A stretch of DNA of 64,000 nucleotides from DATKCJ01 sp035513275. GTDB lineage: Bacteria; Verrucomicrobiota; Verrucomicrobiia; Opitutales; Opitutaceae. The notes under the pieces are model-generated. The model searched no databases. It had not been told where the DNA came from and saw only the letters and a list, made by a program, of their open reading frames with translations. Of the stretch, positions 47,961 to 56,756 are shown piece by piece (position 1 is the first letter of the stretch; each line of letters starts with the position of its first letter). The position numbers and the translations under genes were made by a program. The DNA lies in assembly GCA_035513275.1 (NCBI GenBank), contig DATKCJ010000300.1, forward strand, positions 7,076 through 71,075, in the 5' to 3' direction.

Positions 47961-50384
47961 CTAGGGCGTCGATCCGGCGGGGCGCAGCAGACGCACGTCG
48001 TAAATGCCGCCCGCGAGCGCGCGCCTCGCGACGAACCGGATCGTCACGCGGCCCTCGGGCGCGGATGCGAGAATCCCGGCGGGAATCTCATAGCGCTTCT
48101 CGATGAACTCGCCGGGCCGCTCGCCCGCGAGCTCCTGTGTCGCGACGAGCGTGTCGTTGGCGAAGATGTCGAACAGCCTTCCCGAGTCGGTGCCCGAGTA
48201 GGTGACGGAGAGCGCGACCGCCTTTTCCCCGCGCGTGTCGAGCGTGTATTGGATCACGCGGCCGTGGCGCCAGCGGCGGCCATTGAAGATTCCAGTCTCG
48301 GTCTCCTCGCCCTTGAACGCGTGCTCCACTTCGGGTTGTTGCTCGCCGGGAGCCACGCCGTCGATCGTGGCCGCCTCGCGCGCCATCCGCTCGCGCTCGG
48401 CCGCGGCGAACTGTTCCTTGCGCGCCGCGAGCGCCTCTCGGGTGGTTGTTTCCCAATACATCTGGTAGCGCGCGTCGTGCAGCCGGAAGAACGGGATCAA
48501 TTCGAGTCCGCCCTCCGCCGAAGGTTCGACGACGTCCTTGAGCCGGAAGTGCAGCGGACCGCCCGCGGGATCGGCGACGACGTTGGAGGCGATCGTGTTC
48601 GGATCGGTGAGCAACACCGGTGCCTGGTCGAGCGGCACCTCGGGTCCCTCGGCCACGTGCGACATGCGCCCTTCGTCGGCGCGAAGCCCCTCGAGGTCCG
48701 ACGTGCCTGACGGGTGCGCGAGCATGATCGGCCCGTGCATGATCGCGTACCACGGCGAGCCGTCGTGAATCCCCTCGACGCGTGTGAGCATCGGCAGGAC
48801 GACCTCGACTCGGTCGCCATCGTGCCACTCGCGATCAATCTCCATATAGGACGAAGGGGACGAATGGGACGGATGGGACGAACCGTTGACGGTGATGGTG
48901 GGCTGCAAGCACCACTCGGGATGCCGCACGCGCAGCGTGAAGCGCTGCGGCTGGGCCGTGTGAATCACTAGAGCAGTTCGCTCCTCGTCGGGAAACGCGG
49001 TTTCCTGCCGCACGCGCACGTCGCGCTCCTGCCAGTCGAGTTCGGACGCGACGAACAGGTTCACGAAGAGCACATCGTCCGCCTTCGAGTGCGCGTAGAT
49101 GAACGCGCCGTATTTGCCGTGATTCTCCATGCCGGTGCCCACGCAGCACCAGAAGCAGACCTCGGGCTGCGAGTATACGCGGTAGTGCCCCGGGCGCGCG
49201 GGCGTAAAGTAAACATACCCGCCGTGATCCGGGTGCTGTGAAGCGAGGATGTGGTTGAAGAGGGCGCGCTCGTAGAAATCGGCGTAGCGAGCCGCCGGTT
49301 CGGTGCGAAACAACTGCTCGGAGAGTCGCAGCATGTTGTAGGTGTTGCAGGTCTCCGGTCCCTGGCGCGACTTGAGCAGCGCCGAGAAGTCATCGGGTGG
49401 ATTGAAGTGCTCGCGCTCGCTGTTGCCACCGAAGGCAAGGCTGCGCGGGCCGCTCACCCGGTCCCAGAAATAGCGCGCCGCGTCGCGCCACGAGGCGTCG
49501 CCGCCGAGTTCGGCGATGCGCGCGAATCCGATGATCTTCGGAATCTGCGTGTTTGCGTGGAGACCCGTGAGGCGGTCCTCGTGGCGAAGCAGCGGCGCGA
49601 GGATCGCGCGGTGCGAGAAGCGTTGCGCGAGTCGAAGGTATTTCGTGTCGCCCGTGATCGCGTAGACGTCGGCCAGCACCTCGTTCATGCCTCCGTGTTC
49701 GGTGCCGAGCATCGCCTGCATCTGCGCGTCGGTGAGATTCGCGAGCAGCGTGTCGCACCAATCGGAGAGTCGCACGAGGACGTCGCGTGCCTGCGCGTTG
49801 CCGCCGATGAGCCAGGCGTCGCGCAAGCCGGCGAAGAGCTTGTGTTCGTTATACCACGGAACCCATGCGCCATTCAGATTGAAGTTCTGGAAATCGATGC
49901 GCCCGGCCGCGATGTCGTTCCAAAGTGTGCGTCCGCGCGGGATGCCGCCTACGTAGCCGTCGTCGCCGGCCTGCTGGCACGCGGCGAGCCCGGCGACCAT
50001 TGCATCAAGTCGCTGTTTCCATACGGGGTCGCCGCTCGCGGCCCACTCCTGGGCGAGCGCGGTGAGGTAGTGGCCGGCAGTGTGCCCGTCGAGGCCCATG
50101 CTCTCCCAGTTGGGATATTTCGGCTCGGGCGAGGGCAGACCCGCCTCGATCCGAAACGGCGCGAGCAGACGGTCGACGTCGTGCGCGAGCAGGTAGCTGC
50201 GGTTCAGTTCCTGCGCGTGCTTGAACGGCCCGTCGAGCAGCCGCACGCGCGAGAGCGGAAACAGAGCCGCCGGCGTGTCAGTGACGATCGCAGACGTCGA
50301 ATCCGATCCGTGTGCCACTTGAAGCAGCGAGAAGACGGATCCGGCGAGGAGAACAATGAAGAGGATCGAGGTGACTTTGTGCAC
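47961..50384 (-). CDS. Secreted GH127-like enzyme (DUF1680; beta-L-arabinofuranosidase type)
   Basis: 807 residues with a signal peptide (SILFIVLLAGSVFSLLQVAH). DUF1680 words: FPLSRVRLLDGPFKHAQELN, RSYLLAHDVDRLLAPFR, EPKYPNWESMGLDGHTAGHY and GNNYLTA-like. The Cys/Glu set of GH127 is present: GPETCNTYNMLRLSEQLFR (Glu344 and Cys346 by my count) and CFWCCVGTGMENHGKYGAF near 408-412. In HypBA1 these residues bind zinc and the catalytic Cys. A C-terminal DUF4986-type beta domain follows. It probably removes beta-L-arabinofuranose or related sugars. Confidence 0.9.
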   Translation of the reverse strand: MHKVTSILFIVLLAGSVFSLLQVAHGSDSTSAIVTDTPAALFPLSRVRLLDGPFKHAQELNRSYLLAHDVDRLLAPFRIEAGLPSPEPKYPNWESMGLDGHTAGHYLTALAQEWAASGDPVWKQRLDAMVAGLAACQQAGDDGYVGGIPRGRTLWNDIAAGRIDFQNFNLNGAWVPWYNEHKLFAGLRDAWLIGGNAQARDVLVRLSDWCDTLLANLTDAQMQAMLGTEHGGMNEVLADVYAITGDTKYLRLAQRFSHRAILAPLLRHEDRLTGLHANTQIPKIIGFARIAELGGDASWRDAARYFWDRVSGPRSLAFGGNSEREHFNPPDDFSALLKSRQGPETCNTYNMLRLSEQLFRTEPAARYADFYERALFNHILASQHPDHGGYVYFTPARPGHYRVYSQPEVCFWCCVGTGMENHGKYGAFIYAHSKADDVLFVNLFVASELDWQERDVRVRQETAFPDEERTALVIHTAQPQRFTLRVRHPEWCLQPTITVNGSSHPSHSSPSSYMEIDREWHDGDRVEVVLPMLTRVEGIHDGSPWYAIMHGPIMLAHPSGTSDLEGLRADEGRMSHVAEGPEVPLDQAPVLLTDPNTIASNVVADPAGGPLHFRLKDVVEPSAEGGLELIPFFRLHDARYQMYWETTTREALAARKEQFAAAERERMAREAATIDGVAPGEQQPEVEHAFKGEETETGIFNGRRWRHGRVIQYTLDTRGEKAVALSVTYSGTDSGRLFDIFANDTLVATQELAGERPGEFIEKRYEIPAGILASAPEGRVTIRFVARRALAGGIYDVRLLRPAGSTP

Positions 50385-50438
50385 TTGGATTGGTTTCCCT
50401 GTTCTCGATGGATTCTGTGCGTGAATTCTATTCCTGCA

Positions 50439-50519
50439 ATGAAACCCCTACATCTTTTCGTCCTGGGTGCATTGGTCTTTTCTTTCCCGCTCACCCAATC
50501 TGGAGGAGCATGGCTCTGA
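50439..50519 (+). pseudogene. Truncated signal-peptide start of a lost gene
   Basis: ATG at 50439 opens 26 codons that read like a signal peptide (MKPLHLFVLGALVFSFPLTQ) and end in a stop shortly after. Directly downstream lies the end of an unrelated gene (50520-50709), so this looks like the 5' stump of a deleted gene. Confidence 0.55.
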
Positions 50520-50709
50520 GCCCGAGTGCCCTGCGCCGCTCGCGCCGCCGCTCAACGAACCGGTCGCGTATTTCGCGGCGGTGGTTCGCGGCGAGATTCC
50601 CGTGCATCCGCTCTCGTCGCTGGAGACGAACATGATCGTCACCCAGATTCTCTATGCCGCGCGTGAATCCGCACGGACTGGGCAAAGTGTCGATCTTCCG
50701 ACGCGATAG
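50520..50709 (+). pseudogene. C-terminal remnant of a Gfo/Idh/MocA oxidoreductase
   Basis: In one frame the sequence reads PVAYFAAVVRGEIPVHPLSS, LETNMIVTQILYAARESART, GQSVDLPTR and then stop. This is the typical closing segment of Gfo/Idh/MocA sugar oxidoreductases (the ...AARESARTG... helix at the C-terminus). The NAD-binding N-terminal domain and the rest of the gene are missing, so it is a deletion remnant. Confidence 0.7.
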
Positions 50710-50782
50710 GGCGAAGCTCGCAAGCGCAAGGTCGACGATAATCGTCGTCGCCGCCTAGCGGGGGAGTCCATATTGGTCGTGC

Positions 50783-53008
50783 TCACTTCGCGACGCGGTC
50801 GCGAGCTTGGTCGGTGTCGAGCGGCTTTGCCTCGCGGGCGATCGCGATGTCGTGTGCGACGTGCTCGCGCAGGCTGCTCCAATCGACATTGCCGACGCGA
50901 TTGGTCCACAGGGGATTCTTGTAGAGCGCGGCCGCGGCCCCGATGTAGAGGTCCCACGATCCAGCGGCGCGGGTGAGTTCGTCGACGGCCCGCTGATGAT
51001 GCGCTTCTTCGCCCGTTCGTCGGAAGAGCGCGAGTTCGGTCGCACCGGCAATCTTGTGGGCGTAGTACCGGCCGAGCAGCGCCATCGCGCGAATGTCGGC
51101 GAGCGTGGCGCGCAGCTCCGCGTTGTTCGCGGCGTCCATCGCATCGATCGCTGCAAGCGCCGCGGTGCTGTGTTCGTGGAGTTGGGCTGCAACCTGTGGC
51201 GGTGTCGTGCCGACAGAGGCGTTTCCGCTTACGACGTTCTCCACGTATTCAGGGATGGTCAGGTTGTCCGTTCCCGGATGTGTGCCGAGCGTGATGAAGC
51301 GGTTGACGTCGTGGAATCCGCTTTCGGTCTGCGCGGGCCCCGGCCGGCTCTTGCAGCCCTCGATATACCATTGGAAGTCGTATTCGCCCCAGTGGAAACC
51401 AGTGGTGAGCGGGTAGATCATCGATGCGTGCTGCCACGCGTCGAGGAGCGACGGGCCTGGCACCTCTGGGAATCGTTCGGTCAGGATCGCGGCGATGCGG
51501 TCATTGCCAAGCGATGGGTCGTAGGCGAGGCGGCCCCAGAGCATCCAGTCGAACCAGTGCTTGGCGATCTCAAGCTGCCGGGGGGTGGTGGGTTGCTTGC
51601 TCAGGAATTCGCGGCCCCAGATCCACTGGTCGGACCCGTAGCAGAAGCCGATCGCGGCGTCGTGCCGGGCGTTCTCAACAAACTCGCGGACGAAATCCGG
51701 CGCGCCCCAGCGGAAATGATACGTATCGTCATTGCGCCATTCCCAGATTGTCTTCTCCCCGTCGAGGTCGGCGAGGAAGTTGCGGTTGAACGGCTGCACG
51801 GTCGAGCTCATCACGTGCGCCTGCGCATACTTGAAGCTGAAGATGAAATCGATATCCGGGTTCTGCGTAAGCGGAGCGAACGTCCCGGCCATCTCTTGCG
51901 CGCGCGTCTCGTGCTGGCGATGAATGAAGCGGATCTTGCGCCCGGGACTGTCCGCTGCCGCGTCGAGCATGCCCTGACCGTAGGTGGCGAACAACCATTC
52001 CTCCTTCTGGTCGAAACCCGAGCTGGAGTTGCCCATGTTTTCGCCGGCGGTGACGCCGATGCCTCGCAGCAGCGGATAGGTCCGGAGGAGCGCGGCCACG
52101 CTCCTGCGGAAGTAGTCGATCGTCGCCGGGTTATCAATGGCGTTCGTGATGCCGTGCCTGCCGCCTGTGCCGTAGGTGTAGGTGTTCCACGTGATGACGT
52201 AGAAGTCGACGTTGCGGTCCTTGCCATACGCCATCACGCGCCGCCAGAACGCGATCTTCTCGTCCATGGTCATCTTTCGCACGGTCTCGACGCGCGCGAG
52301 CATGTCCGTCGTCACGAAGTCGTCGGTCCGCGTCGAGTAGTTTTCGGCAAACGGAAATGTCGTGCGCTGCACGTCGTCGAGCGCGACGTCCTCGTAGCCC
52401 GGCACGCGCACAAGCGAGGGGAAGGGATGCAGGTTCCAAAGGCCGACGTAGTTGTAGCGGTCGCGTGCGAGGCGATCGATGAACTCGCGCCAGAATTCGA
52501 AATCCCAGACGGTCGCGATGTTGGCCTGGGCCGAGTCGCTCATGTCGGTGTAGCTCGGCGTGCGCACGTCGAGCGGGATGTTGAACTTCACGCCGCGCAT
52601 CGCGAAGGCCGGTGTGCGCTCCGTGTCGGCGACTCCGTCGAGCCCGCCCAGGCGGATCTGTTCGGCGAGTTCGAGCCCACCATAGAGAAGCCCTGCTGTG
52701 TCGGACGCCGTGATCCGGATCTCTTTCGCACCTCCTGTGCCGGTCGTTCGAATGGAGAAGCCTTCGCTCGACATCCCGGCCTCGCCCGCAGTGGTCAGGG
52801 CGAACACTATCCGCGCCGAGGCTCTTCGACCCGGTGCCGAATCGAGTGTCACCGTGTCGCCCCGGCTCGTGAGCGCGGCGGCGATTTCGTCCGCCGCGAA
52901 TAGCGCAGGTGGCTCGAGTCCATGCCGATCGAGGGTGACCTCGGCGGCAACCACCATGCAGGGGAATGCGGCGACAAGCGCGAAGAAGTGGAGTGAGTGG
53001 CGTTTCAT
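50783..53008 (-). CDS. Secreted alpha-glucuronidase-like glycoside hydrolase, paralogue 1
   Basis: 741 residues with a signal peptide (LHFFALVAAFPCMVVAA). N-terminal alpha/beta domain (GH67N-like: ALFAADEIAAALTSRGDTVT, SDTAGLLYGGLELAEQI), then a barrel with FNIPLDVRTPSYTDMSDSAQ, VWDFEFWREFIDRLARDRYN and VIRT-like segments. WEWRNDDTYHFRWGAPDFVR and ATYGQGMLDAAADSPGRKIR lie in the centre and an all-helical C-terminal part follows. This is the GH67-like N-domain fold with a diverged catalytic barrel; substrate likely a uronate-decorated glycan. 28 bases after the paralogue at 53037-55622. Confidence 0.7.
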   Translation of the reverse strand: MKRHSLHFFALVAAFPCMVVAAEVTLDRHGLEPPALFAADEIAAALTSRGDTVTLDSAPGRRASARIVFALTTAGEAGMSSEGFSIRTTGTGGAKEIRITASDTAGLLYGGLELAEQIRLGGLDGVADTERTPAFAMRGVKFNIPLDVRTPSYTDMSDSAQANIATVWDFEFWREFIDRLARDRYNYVGLWNLHPFPSLVRVPGYEDVALDDVQRTTFPFAENYSTRTDDFVTTDMLARVETVRKMTMDEKIAFWRRVMAYGKDRNVDFYVITWNTYTYGTGGRHGITNAIDNPATIDYFRRSVAALLRTYPLLRGIGVTAGENMGNSSSGFDQKEEWLFATYGQGMLDAAADSPGRKIRFIHRQHETRAQEMAGTFAPLTQNPDIDFIFSFKYAQAHVMSSTVQPFNRNFLADLDGEKTIWEWRNDDTYHFRWGAPDFVREFVENARHDAAIGFCYGSDQWIWGREFLSKQPTTPRQLEIAKHWFDWMLWGRLAYDPSLGNDRIAAILTERFPEVPGPSLLDAWQHASMIYPLTTGFHWGEYDFQWYIEGCKSRPGPAQTESGFHDVNRFITLGTHPGTDNLTIPEYVENVVSGNASVGTTPPQVAAQLHEHSTAALAAIDAMDAANNAELRATLADIRAMALLGRYYAHKIAGATELALFRRTGEEAHHQRAVDELTRAAGSWDLYIGAAAALYKNPLWTNRVGNVDWSSLREHVAHDIAIAREAKPLDTDQARDRVAK

Positions 53009-53036
53009 GAAAGGATCCAGCGCTTGTGCGGTCCGT

Positions 53037-55622
53037 CTAGCGCTGGAGATTCACGAAGACGTAGGGCGGTTCGCGGTTGTAGTCGGGCCACATCGCGCCG
53101 TTGCCGGCGTCGTCAATCGCCTCGATGAAATACATGACGTCCCACTTCGGAATCACGAAGTTGCCGGGAATGGTCGCCGCGAACTCGTCCGACCGTCCGG
53201 TCGGCGCCATGTCGATCGTCAGGTAGTCCTCGTATTGGGTGACGTGCCGGTAGCGCAGACGCAGCGAGCGCACGCCGGACGGATCGGTCGCGCGAGCGAC
53301 GATGCGGATTGGCTCCCCGACGGGCGCGGTCGTGACGCGTTCGCACTCGACCTCGGGCGGCAAGCGATCGCCGTCAGTGGCGGGCGACCACGCGGTTGCG
53401 ACGACGGCGTCGTCGGGTGTCGCGGCAGCCTGCGCCTCGAGCTTCGCAAGGTTCGTCTCGAGTTCCGCGAGTTCGTCGCGCCAGTGTCCGCATAGGTCGT
53501 GGTTGCGAGCGCCCATCGCAAGGTCGAACGCGTAGCGATCACCGGCCACGCGGACGAGTTCGCGCCAAGCAGCGATCGCCTCTTTCTCGCCTGCAGTCGC
53601 GGCGAGCAGCTCGGCCTTCCGCTGGCCTTTCAGGAACAAATTGTAGTGAACCGCAGCGAGGCTGCGGCGCGCGTGAAAGCGCGCGAGCTGGGCGAGGATC
53701 TTCAAGTCTGTGATCGTCGAGTCGAACTCGTTGTCGCGCTTGTCGCCGGTCGCCGCCTCGGCCGCGCGCACGCTTGCGAGCACGGCGTCGGCCGTGGCGT
53801 CGAACCAGCGGCTCGTCGCGTCGGGCGTGACCATCGCGGTGGCGCCACCCGAGAGGATGCGCTCCGCGGCGTGCGCGAAGTTCTCGAAGAGCTCGACGTC
53901 GGTCGCCTCGTTGTCCGCGTAGTGTTCAAGCGAGGCGCCGAGGCTCTGCCGCTCCGGCCAGCCGCGTGTGGTGGGGAAACCGGAATACGGATACACCGAT
54001 GCCACGATGCGCGGCAGCACCTGCGACGCGTGCTGCAGGCCGGCCTCGATGTGTGGCGCTGCGTCGCCGAAGCGGCGGCGGAACTCGCGCTGCCAGACAT
54101 CGGTGGGCGTGGCAGGATTGTAGCCGAGCCGGCCCCAGAGCGTGAAGAACGGCCAGTAGCGCTCGAACTCGTAGTCGTAGTAGCGGTATTTCGCCGGCAT
54201 CAGGTCGAACGTTGGCATGTCGGGCCGCTGCGCTTCCATCTTGGTGGCGAGCGGTTCCTGCACGTCCCAGTTCGGGCTGTCATAGAGCGCAGTGTTCGCA
54301 CCGTAGCGACGCACGTAATCGGGATCGCCCCAGAGCAAGACGCGCAACGTGCCGCCGGTCCACAACCGCCATGTCATCTGGTAGCGCTGTGGGTAGCGCA
54401 GAAAATCCGCGTAGCCGTGCCGCCGGTTCATCTGATCCGGCGGATTCGTGTGCATCGGATGAAACGGCAGCCCCATCTGCTCCATCCAATGTTTCGTCTC
54501 GATGCGGAGATCGACACCGAGCGCGAGCGCAGTGTCGATGACCGCGTCGGGCGTGTTCTTGCCGCGCAGCTCGACCATGATGCCGGGCTTGACCTTGTGA
54601 AAGTCATTGAAGACGTCGGTCCAGAAATCGACCATCTCCTCCGGCTTGAGCCCGGACTCCTCGTGAACGCGGAAGTGCATCGAGTCGACCTCGGGCACGC
54701 GCGCGAGCAACTCGCGAAGCGACGCCTTGGTGTATTCGTTGAGATTCTCGGTGGTCACGCCCTCGACGGAGTTTGGGATGGTGCGACCCTTGAATTCGTC
54801 GACCCAGTCGGTGCCGCCCGTTTGCACGCCGGCGCGGTAGATGTGATCCCAGATGCCGAGTGTCACGGTGATGCCGCGCTCATGCGCGAGATCAATCAGG
54901 CGGTTGAGCGCGGCGAGGTTGCGGCGCTGCTCCCCGGGCGTGATGCCGACCATTTGGACTCCAGGAAAACCCGGGGTGTCGAAGAAGTAGGGGTAGGGCG
55001 GCGCGAGGAATCCGCCGTTCTCGTAGCCGAAGATGAGGAGGTAGCGGTTGAACCGGCTTGCCGCGAGCAGGTCGAAGTAGCGCTTCCAGTAATCCTCGTC
55101 GTAGAATCGGCTCTCCCAGTGGGCGCGGTTCATCGTGTAGACCGAGAGCGCGCGATCGCGAATCGTCGGCCGCTCCTCGATCTCGCGGATCGCGTCGAGC
55201 GGCAAGGTTGCGTCCGGTGCGGCGGTGATGCTGCCAGCCGCCTCGAGAAGCGCATACATCAGGCCGCGGTCGTCGGCGCCGACGAAGAGCACCGCCGGTT
55301 TGCCTCCGGAGGAGAACTTTTTCACGGCCAGGGCTTCCGGTTCGTCGAGTGTCTTCTCCAACCGCGGTGCAAACGACCAAGACCCCAGCGTGCCGGGAAG
55401 GGCAACGCACACGATCGCATCGCCGCTCGCGCCCTTGGCCGACGGGACCCTCTCGATTTTCCAGCCGCGCGCGCGCACCGCTTCCTCGAACTTCGCGAGT
55501 CCGTGATGCGCGGGATCGCCAAGCGTCGAATCCACGACGACTGACATTGTTCGCGCAACCACCGAAGGCGCGGCGACGACAAGGATTGCAGAGGCGAGCA
55601 TTACGAGGGGTCGAGGGCTCAT
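53037..55622 (-). CDS. Secreted alpha-glucuronidase-like glycoside hydrolase, paralogue 2
   Basis: 861 residues from ATG 55622, giving a signal peptide (LVMLASAILVVAAPSVVA). N-terminal GH67N-like domain (VVVDSTLGDPAHHGLAKFEE, LFVGADDRGLMYALLEAAGS), then a barrel with ALSVYTMNRAHWESRFYDED, RFNRYLLIFGYENGGFLAPP and VPEVDSMHFRVHEESGLKPE. A helical part and a C-terminal beta-sandwich (PPEVECERVTTAPVGEPIRI) close it. Arranged in tandem with paralogue 1 on the same strand with a 28-base gap, so co-transcribed. The exact family is uncertain; the alpha-glucuronidase link comes from the N-domain and barrel pattern. Confidence 0.7.
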   Translation of the reverse strand: MSPRPLVMLASAILVVAAPSVVARTMSVVVDSTLGDPAHHGLAKFEEAVRARGWKIERVPSAKGASGDAIVCVALPGTLGSWSFAPRLEKTLDEPEALAVKKFSSGGKPAVLFVGADDRGLMYALLEAAGSITAAPDATLPLDAIREIEERPTIRDRALSVYTMNRAHWESRFYDEDYWKRYFDLLAASRFNRYLLIFGYENGGFLAPPYPYFFDTPGFPGVQMVGITPGEQRRNLAALNRLIDLAHERGITVTLGIWDHIYRAGVQTGGTDWVDEFKGRTIPNSVEGVTTENLNEYTKASLRELLARVPEVDSMHFRVHEESGLKPEEMVDFWTDVFNDFHKVKPGIMVELRGKNTPDAVIDTALALGVDLRIETKHWMEQMGLPFHPMHTNPPDQMNRRHGYADFLRYPQRYQMTWRLWTGGTLRVLLWGDPDYVRRYGANTALYDSPNWDVQEPLATKMEAQRPDMPTFDLMPAKYRYYDYEFERYWPFFTLWGRLGYNPATPTDVWQREFRRRFGDAAPHIEAGLQHASQVLPRIVASVYPYSGFPTTRGWPERQSLGASLEHYADNEATDVELFENFAHAAERILSGGATAMVTPDATSRWFDATADAVLASVRAAEAATGDKRDNEFDSTITDLKILAQLARFHARRSLAAVHYNLFLKGQRKAELLAATAGEKEAIAAWRELVRVAGDRYAFDLAMGARNHDLCGHWRDELAELETNLAKLEAQAAATPDDAVVATAWSPATDGDRLPPEVECERVTTAPVGEPIRIVARATDPSGVRSLRLRYRHVTQYEDYLTIDMAPTGRSDEFAATIPGNFVIPKWDVMYFIEAIDDAGNGAMWPDYNREPPYVFVNLQR

Positions 55623-55908
55623 GGCTGGTAACGGTTGGTGCAGGAGCGGAAGACGCGATCGCAAGGTTGCGTGTGGTGCGAGTCGCCAACGTCAATCGAT
55701 ACTGCGTCTGGAAGAGACGGAACTCTGTGGGGCGTGGGTGAGGGAAGAGTTATGCCGCGGCGAGGGTTGCGCGACAAGGGCTTTGTCCGGCGCGGAGTTG
55801 TCAGTCACCCGAACCACGAGCCAACGACAGGGTTGCAGTCGAGGGCCGCGACCGTGGAGAATCGCGCATGGTTACGACTTGTTCCCACCCCTAACGATTC
55901 CTCCTGAA

Positions 55909-56676
55909 ATGAAATCCTTGGTGCTACCCGTTATCTTCGTGGCGGCCGTTATGGGCGCCTCTACTCCTGCGATTCGCGCCGCCGAGTCTGTGCCGAATAT
56001 TTCGCGCGGAACATTCGTGATCGTGCATGGCGCGTGGGGTGCGGGCTACGAATGGAAGGAAGTGGGCAAGCGCCTTCGCGCGGAGGGATTCGACGTCTAC
56101 CGGCCGACCATGACGGGGATGGGTGAGCGCGCGCACCTCTCGAATCCCGACATCGATCTTGAGACGCACATCATGGACATTGTGAACACGATCCTGTTTG
56201 AGGACCTGCACGATGTGATTCTCGTGGGCCACAGCTACGGCGGCATGGTGATCACGGGCGTTGCGGATCGCGTGCCTGACCGGTTCAAGAAGATCGTCTA
56301 TGTCGATGCGTTCTTGCCCGATAAGGGCCAGAGCGCGAACGACACGCTTGGCGGACCTGGCATTCCGCCGAAGGACGGCTTCGTGCACCCGATGTGGAAC
56401 CCGGCGCCAAGTCCGCCGCCACATGCGATGCCGCAACCGGCGAAGACATTCAGCCAGCCGGTCAAGCTCGAGCATCAGGACGCGGTCGCGAAGATCGCGA
56501 CCACCTACGTGCTTACCGTCGATCCCGGCAAGAAGCCGGAAGAGGACATGTTCTTTCGGTTTTCCGAGAAGGCCCGCGCCCGCGATTGGAAAGTGATCAC
56601 GATGGAGTCGGACCACGTGCCTCAGTTCTCGCGCATTCCGGAGATCGTGAACCTGCTCGCGCAGGAAACGAAGTAA
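55909..56676 (+). CDS. Secreted alpha/beta hydrolase (EstC-like esterase)
   Basis: 255 residues with a signal peptide (LVLPVIFVAAVMGASTPAIR, cleavage after about residue 24). The fold is shown by TFVIVHGAWGAGYEWKEVGK, VYRPTMTGMGERAHLSNPDI, the nucleophile elbow ILVGHSYGGMVITG (Ser near residue 109), YVDAFLPDKG and the catalytic His in TMESDHVPQFSRIPEIV. This is the family of EstC/pyrethroid-hydrolase or methyl-salicylate esterases. Divergent from the neighbouring glycoside hydrolases. A 286-base gap separates it from the minus-strand gene at 55622. Confidence 0.85.
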   Translation: MKSLVLPVIFVAAVMGASTPAIRAAESVPNISRGTFVIVHGAWGAGYEWKEVGKRLRAEGFDVYRPTMTGMGERAHLSNPDIDLETHIMDIVNTILFEDLHDVILVGHSYGGMVITGVADRVPDRFKKIVYVDAFLPDKGQSANDTLGGPGIPPKDGFVHPMWNPAPSPPPHAMPQPAKTFSQPVKLEHQDAVAKIATTYVLTVDPGKKPEEDMFFRFSEKARARDWKVITMESDHVPQFSRIPEIVNLLAQETK

Positions 56677-56756
56677 CCGGCCTTATCGGCCACGCATGAA
56701 ATCACTTCGATCGACCGAGATCCCCATGTTTCCGGACCGATCGGCCTGAGGATTCC

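Noticed and set aside
53499..55544. A 681-codon open frame on the plus strand, and similar long frames opposite other hydrolase genes (for example 50807-52903 and 56889-58406)
   Set aside because: They lie exactly antisense to well-supported genes, have no family motifs, and are expected in GC-rich DNA where third-position GC bias keeps antisense frames open.
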